Source: Mixophyes australis (lineage: Eukaryota > Chordata > Amphibia > Anura > Limnodynastidae). Taken from it: a stretch of 64,000 nucleotides of DNA. Made by a program: the position numbers and the translations under genes. Each line of letters starts with the position of its first letter. The stretch's first letter is position 1. The DNA is taken from assembly GCA_036250195.1 (NCBI GenBank), contig JAVHZZ010000004.1, forward strand, positions 165,335,869 to 165,399,868, read 5' to 3'. Below the pieces are notes generated by a model that was not told the origin of the DNA, searched no databases, and saw only the letters and a program-made list of their open reading frames with translations. This document shows, piece after piece, positions 57,550 through 64,000 of this stretch.

Positions 57550-58030
57550 TGTCACGGAATAGCAGAGATGACTAACCGGTATTGGCACAACTGAACAGGG
57601 AGCCACGGAGTCTAACGTACCCCCGGTATTCACCAGGGACCTTCGCAAAAGAGCTTGGGCTTGGCTGCAGAGGATAAGCAGGTTGCAGTTCTCCAAGACA
57701 GTCATTGGTGTAGCAACAGTAGTAGACAGGTGTAGTCAGGCAATACAGGTCAGAACTAACCAAGCGGTGCAGTACACAGGGAGGATCCAGAGAGAAGTCA
57801 GGTCAAGCCAAATAGTCAAACCAGCCGGGCAGCGAGGAATCAAAACGAAACAAAGGAGAAAAGTAACAGGAAGCCGAGTCAGAACCGAAGAACACTGGAT
57901 CAGAAGTTCAGGAAGCGCTGGAGCAAGAGAGCAAGAGTGAACCAACTGGCAGTAGATGTGTCAGATATGTCAGAGGGTGCTTTATATACCATAAGGTGTG
58001 TCCAGTTGCCTAGCAGCGTCCCGGTCTGTG
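57550..58030 (-). mobile_element. Gypsy-type LTR fragment
   Basis: Begins TGTCACGGAATAGCAG directly after the CR1 end and contains CCACGGAGTCTAACG and CACCAGGGAC, shared with the LTR at 51,841. A minus-strand TATATAAAG is near 57,985. The terminal GAGTGACA is missing, so the end is truncated or the family differs. Confidence 0.7.
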
Positions 58031-58245
58031 GTACCATTTTGCTTACCCTACAGCAGTAAGTAACATTGCACATAATCATTTGTGCACCCATTGCCCCACT
58101 GAACATTGCACTCTGTACAATGAATGTCATTTTGTCATACACTATTCCATAAAAATAGGTGCATAATGCAAATATAATTTTATGACATCATAGCAACAAC
58201 TTCTGTTGTTTTGTTAAATAAATTAATTGCATTGATCCTCTATGC

Positions 58246-58432
58246 CAGTGGATTACAAACTTTCATAGCTCAGGACACCCTTAGGGTCTCCATAATATTT
58301 TCAAGGCACCCTTAAGAGAAAATAATTACCAAGTAGTCCCAAGCCTCGCTTACCACTGACCTTCGCCGTGGTACCCCTGTGAGATCACCGTGGTAACCCA
58401 GGGAGCTGTGGTGTACAGTTTAGGAACCACTG
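58246..58432. mobile_element. hAT-type MITE, copy 2
   Basis: Ends CAGTGGATTACAAAC and GGAACCACTG. The 8-bp duplications CTCTATGC and CTCTATAC match at 7 of 8. Opposite orientation to 33,775-33,961. Confidence 0.92.
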
Positions 58433-58439
58433 CTCTATA

Positions 58440-61400
58440 CCATACTAATGCATACCAGCAGATACTCACTTATTTTAATTTTTATATCTATTGATTTATT
58501 TAGCTACATACTGCAGGTTCACAAAAAGTGATCAGAAGTCATTCTGCAAATGTTTTACGTTGGTATATTTCTCTCAGATATTTTTAAATTGGATGATAAA
58601 TCAAGCTATGAATTGCACAATACATTTGCGGAATTGATTCAATTTCCATTAAAACGTATTTTTATTAAAAATTAAATCTTTGGCAAATTGAGACTTTATA
58701 AAATCATTAAAAATCATTAATCTAAGAAATAATTATAAAAGGCCAATATGTGTATACAAGTGTGTGCACCAAGATAATCCAGGTTGTTATACCCTCTTCA
58801 TGGTGTTTAATAATTATTAAGGAAATGTGTTGAGTTGGCTTTAAAGGCAAAACAATGCCTTTAAAGCCATTGCCGCTTTAAATTTTCACTGCAAACTTGC
58901 AGAATAGAGGCAACATGCAAAAATCGGAAGTTAATACATTTACCCCCTAGTGTATATTGAATAAGAGAGTTACATCTGTTTAAAAGCATTAACCTAAATT
59001 TAAATCCAGCCCTGGTGCACAGAATACTAAGTTAATTTCCATGAAATGTAAGCATGAATATAATGTTAACAGGTTGCATTTAACAGTTTTCTATACTTAA
59101 CTTGTAGATGGATAAAATACTAACACATAGGGGCAGATTCAATTAGCCGCATTGTTCCTTAGAACAATGCGGCTGTGCATTATTACCATTACTATGGTAA
59201 TTTCTCTGCTGATTTTTGCACGCAGCTCTTTGAGGGGGTGCAGAGGGGGCATTAAACACACTAGATGAGCGACATTATGTCACTCATTGTTTTAGATGCC
59301 TCCTACCCTTTGGCACCTTAGCTTTGCCTAATGGCAGAGTAGGTCATAGTTATATAAGGCATAGACATAAATATAAAGAGTATTCAGGTAGAAAGTTGTC
59401 AAGAAACAAAGCCTACTGGTTAAGCATTTTGTCTAGTGTTTACCATATTCTGAGAATGTACAAGCATATAACTAAATAATTAACTAATTATAGTCAGACA
59501 ATACTTATTGTGTCAATACTATAATTTTGTTTGTATTGTTTGTAAAAAGGTTAGTAAATCTAAATCTTTTTAAAGAGCTATAAAGTATTTATAGGTATAT
59601 TATTTAACATGTATGTTAATCTGAGACAGACTTCTGCAGATGTCAGGTTGTCCCCCATACTACAGCATATGAAAGGAGCAAGAGAAGAAAAGGGATCATT
59701 TGTAAATCATCTCTATTCCCCAGTGTAGTTTTAGACACTGGCAAAATAATAAAATTAAAATAGCTGATTTACTGTATTAGTAATAATAATAGTAGTAGCA
59801 ATAACATATTAATGGCTCAATGCACTAAAATCACAGCATGTGAAATGTTAATTTAATGCTGGTACATGTTAGATTAGTCAACTGTCAAGTCAGAGATTAG
59901 AGCTGAATTGTGGGTGAGACATCATGAAAGCTGAGTGTCTGGTCCATCATCATCATCAGCAACAGCAGCAGCTATAATATTGTGCCAGTAATTCTGCAGC
60001 GCTGTACAGAGAACTCACTCATATCAGTCCCTCAACTCTTACGGCAGCAGAGTTGTTTAATCTGGTTATGGACAAATTTAAGTAGAAATACAGTACATGT
60101 TCTTGCAGGAGAAAACATTTCATTCTATAATACATGTACTCATAATTTAAGAAGTGACATTATTCTTTGAAACTGCTTCTAGTTCAAAATGATATTTTAG
60201 TGCAAATGTGGGAGTATATCGGACATTGCCAATTACTTAAAGAAAAATTGCCTATCCTTTAACTAATTTGATCATTAAGGCATGTCTTAAATACAGTAGT
60301 TGTCAATTTTATTCATCTGGTGTTGTAGGCTCTGCTGTCCTCTGATCACAGCCTGCCCTTTTCCACTCTGTTTCCCCAAAGTACATGTTCTTTCTGTCAC
60401 TCAGAGCACTCTCTATAGTCACCATGGATCTCATGGGAGAAAATATTCATCCAACAAAAACACCACCATAGAATGCATTTTGCTGTGCTGTGTCTGTAGT
60501 TATTAAAAAAAGCAGTTAACCTTGCAGTTACTGATGGTGATGGCAGGCACACAATTATTTTAATTGTTTTGTCTTAATAAATATTTATTTTTCAGTTATT
60601 ATTTATTATTAATTTGCTTAAATGTTATGTTGTTGCTATCATTTTAAAACACATAAGTATTACATTGTCAACACTGTATACAAAACAGCAAAATAAAAAA
60701 TAAAAATATATTAACCTTTATTTATATACTGCTAAATACACAGCAGTTTACCAAATTTTTACCAAAAAATATTTTATTGCGGTGTCAAATTTCTAAGAGA
60801 TAAGTCTTGATTTCTAACAACTGGTTATAATAATATGTTACTTTGTTCTGGTTTACCTTTGGTTCAATGACAGTTATTTTGTAAGGACTACTACCAATAC
60901 AACGATAAGATGCTGTCCTTTTCTTCCTATCATTGTCTCTCTCTGGGGTAGTCTTGACATTGGCAGCTTTTTCAGAGAGGATTAACTGTTCTTCACACAC
61001 AAATCCACAATAAGATATCACATTCTCTTTATTTTATCTTATATCCTACTGAGCTGTACGCAGCTCTGGCAGATTGTTCAGAGCGCATATCCATAACAGG
61101 GCTCATAAAATCAAGTCGCTGGGGAAAAAGTTGCACTCCTACCAAATCTCAACAAGACATTTACTTGCAAAGTTAATAAAAATAAAATCAGACATTTAGT
61201 TCTGTTGTGGGAATTTAATTTTTTTTTATTATTGCACCTGCTTTGTCATGTGCAAATTGCAAAATAAACAATACCATATAGAACTTTCCATGAAATTATT
61301 TTCACTTATTTAAAGAAGAATTCCATGAAAAAAAAAAATGCAATAAACCCCTATCTCCTACTTGTACAATCTCTAGTGTCCTATTTGCAGAAGAGACTTA

Positions 61401-62245
61401 TCTGTGCTGGCACCTACTTTCCATGATGTTTCAGGTATCACAGCTTAAATGTAAACTGCAGCATATAAACACAAAATAAAATGGTCAACTGCGTTGACAA
61501 CCTCCATCTGCAGCATTTACATTATAATTCCAGATTGTGCGCTTCCAGAACATCATGGGAATGCATTATCTGGCAAGGGTGCGTTTCTCCTGTGACCTCC
61601 CATGCTAGCTTTTATAGCTGGAGAGAAATGGAGATTTTCAGTATTTTGTCACATTCACCTTTACTGGTAGATTAACTAACATTTGTAAATATCATGTGTT
61701 GTTCTAATCATTACATTTTTTCATAAGTATTTTCTGCTACTAATAAATATATTTTTCTAAAAACATTTTTTATAAAAATGTTATGTTGTTTTCAGAACAT
61801 AACAAATCATATTTTAATTTGAAATCTGGCCAGGGTTTCTTATGCATTCTGGTGTTGCAGTTTTTAGCTTTATAAAGAGATATTTTTATACATTATAGTG
61901 TCGTGTTGTAGATGTTCATCCTAAGTGTACATCCATAATAACATTCTAAAATATGCTTCTTAAATATTCCATTTATTTTAGTTACTTTAGTGGGAAGATG
62001 TGGGTGGTACTAGTAGCATCACATTTTATACCTAAAATTAAGAGATGTTTTGGCCAATGTAGAGCTACTCTCAGTTACATTTCATTTTTTAGTGGTTACT
62101 ATACTATTTAATAATCTTGATATATATTACAAATTATTTGAGAAAAAACACAATAGTAATATACTGTACATGTAAGAAATAAATTGCATCACTTGTTATG
62201 CATAATGGTAAGAATATAATTTGTTTTAGTATGCAATATATATTT

Positions 62246-62247
<2 letters not shown>
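58440..62247. other. No gene seen; two strong hairpins
   Basis: AT-rich intergenic or intronic sequence. Hairpins are at 58,837-58,868 (GGCTTTAAAGGC/GCCTTTAAAGCC, 12-bp perfect stem) and 59,145-59,174 (AGCCGCATTGTTC/GAACAATGCGGCT, 13-bp perfect stem with a 4-base loop). Both are likely remnants of short MITEs. A 78-codon minus frame at 60,785-61,021 has no recognised motif. Confidence 0.55.
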
Positions 62248-62343
<96 letters not shown>

Positions 62344-62365
62344 ATATAATATATATATAAAATAT
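62248..62365. repeat. (TA)n microsatellite
   Basis: About 45 TA units with one GTG interruption, followed by imperfect ATATAATATAT words. Confidence 0.95.
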
Positions 62366-62485
62366 ATAATATAATTTTATTGGTCCTTTACATGTTCTAA
62401 ATATCAGTTAAACTGTTGATGTGCTCCAATAATTTCAATTTTCAGTTTTCTAAGAAACAAATACTGACATGGTAATGGGAGTGGT

Positions 62486-64000
62486 ATTATTATTATGGTA
62501 GATTTATAGGGTGCCACAGTACTCTGCAGCGTCATACAGAGAAGGACAGGACATACATAAAACAAGGACATACAAGGCAGACAAAACAAATGCAGACATG
62601 AAAACAAGGTGTATGGACAACACACAGTAAATAAATGCCAGATAGGTTCACCACATCATCTGTCCCTTACCCCACTAGGTTAAGGAGTTACTATCACTTC
62701 GCTGTCCACACGTAAGGACCCATGGATTTGCCAATGTATTTCACTGCTAGAGCCAACAGTCACCCTGTAGCTTTCAGCCATTGATTTTCAGAATGAACAT
62801 CACCTACCCCCTGGAGTGGCTCCTTATATCTAGGGTCAAATCTCTACAGTGTTTTTCCCTCCCTGGGTAAACCCCTGAGCCTCTCCTTGTTAAACATTGG
62901 TGAGTCCTGAACTAGGGGGTTGGAGAAGGGAGTGGAGATGAGTTGAAATTCCACAGAAACTCCCCTGCCAGATTGTAGATCAAATGTCTGGAGTAGTCTT
63001 GTGAGAACAATGGATACTAATTAGCCTTCCCCCTCACCAGTATCTTGCAACCTGATCCCTACCATAACCTCCCTGGCTTCACTTTAAGGTCAATGAATAC
63101 CAACCTCACTGCCACATCAACAATAAACAATGCACATATTTACAATGAGCTACAATGTCTCCTTATCCACATGTAATTAGATACTGCAATTGTACTCTGT
63201 TGAGCTGGGGAACAAAAGCAAGGGCTTTCAAAAGTAAATGCTATAATCCACATTTTGTGAGAGATAAGGGACAGGCTGGTTAGGGTGATATTACCTCGTT
63301 TCACCACAAGTATCATCAGGGATAAGGTAAGCTTTACAAAAGAGATGGGTTTTTAGAGAACATCAAAAGATTTGAAGGCTATGGGAAAGCCTGATTGGAC
63401 GTAGAAGGTAATCTCATAAGTGGAGAACAGCACAGGGGAAGTCTTGTAGGCGCGACTGATAGGTGATTACCAGACAATTGACAAGGCGCAGGTCAGAGAT
63501 AGATCTAAGACGATGGTAGGGACAGTATTTTGATATTAGATTTGATTTGTTGTTGAGGGCTTTGTAGGTAAGGGTGAGTAAATAGAATATAAATAGTGCA
63601 GCAGACGATCAGGACGATCAGTCTTACAGCAGCATTTAGGATGGGTTGAAGTGTGGATATATGGGTGTCAGGAATGCCAGAAAGCAGGAGGTTGCAGTAG
63701 TCAAGATGGGAAATGAAGAGAAAATGGATAGGAGTTTTGGTAGCATGTTGAGTAAGAAAAGGGTGTATCCTGGCAATGTTTTCAAGGTGGAACTGACAGG
63801 ACTGGGAGAGAGTCTGGATGTGAGGAATAAAGCAGAGGGCGAAGTCAAGTGTGACACCAAGGCAGTGGATTTGGGAGAAATTGTGGTGGTATTCACAGTG
63901 AGGGGGATTTGAGGGGAGGTGGTGATTCTGGCAGGAGGGAAGATAATAACTCTGTTTTGGATATGTTGAGCTTTAGGTAGCGTTTAGTGATATAAGAAAA
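62486..64000 (-). pseudogene. L2-type LINE, minus strand, 3' part
   Basis: Reading the minus strand, the L2-type C-terminal reverse transcriptase segment is clear though with changes: LGVTLDFALCFIPHIQTLSQ, then [34 protein letters not shown] and LNAAVRLI (about 63,870-63,620). The 3' end is GTGGCACCCTATAAATCTAC with (ATA)n at 62,487-62,510, as in the copies at 24.25 and 40.05 kb. It enters from the right edge, so upstream domains are outside the window. Confidence 0.85.

Overview
The window is repeat-rich vertebrate nuclear DNA, most likely from a frog or toad. I infer this from the repeat families: tRNA-derived SINEs with an (ATG)n tail, short palindromic MITEs of anuran type, CR1 and L2-type LINEs, BED-finger hAT elements, a Tc1 element with long inverted repeats, and chromodomain Ty3/gypsy (Sushi/Tf1-like) LTR elements. 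I found no convincing intact host gene. The only non-repeat candidate is a membrane-protein-like reading frame with one stop (4647-5102, minus). Species cannot be fixed from this sequence alone.

Layout. 1-1605: 3' end of a hAT transposon with a 100/104-bp tandem array and CAAAAC-rich subterminal DNA. 2.66-2.99 kb: SINE. 6.05-8.35 kb: non-autonomous element with a 44-bp minisatellite. 9.06-9.37 kb: MITE. 9.59-10.16 kb: LTR. 12.01-13.66 kb: decayed Tc1 element. 15.24-16.61 kb: gypsy-type LTR with 90-bp repeats. 16.69-25.08 kb: an L2-type LINE remnant, then a second hAT element split by a 3.9-kb L2-type LINE. 27.18-33.49 kb: complete LTR retrotransposon with a perfect 5-bp target duplication. 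38.26-38.87 kb: diverged tandem repeat. About 39.0-42.6 kb: Gmr1-like retrotransposon with a SCAN-type gag, its 5' LTR broken by an L2 fragment. 43.5-48.8 kb: several MITEs, a SINE and a second minisatellite-bearing hAT-type element. 50.9-57.5 kb: one CR1 LINE broken by a palindromic MITE, a solo LTR inside another solo LTR, and a minisatellite element. 57.55 kb: LTR fragment. 62.5-64.0 kb: L2-type LINE on the minus strand.

The most interesting object is the 27.18-33.49 kb element. Its LTRs are 2.0-2.1 kb. One uninterrupted 756-codon frame joins gag, zinc knuckle and protease directly to the integrase C-terminal region and chromodomain; reverse transcriptase, RNase H and the integrase core are missing. 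A TATA box, a predicted start site and the primer-binding site show 10-nt complementarity of the kind used for Tf1-type self-priming. Its very long predicted leader carries repeated small hairpins whose stems show compensatory changes, also against a solo LTR near 53 kb. Calls rest on motif reading by eye; exact boundaries of degraded elements are approximate.
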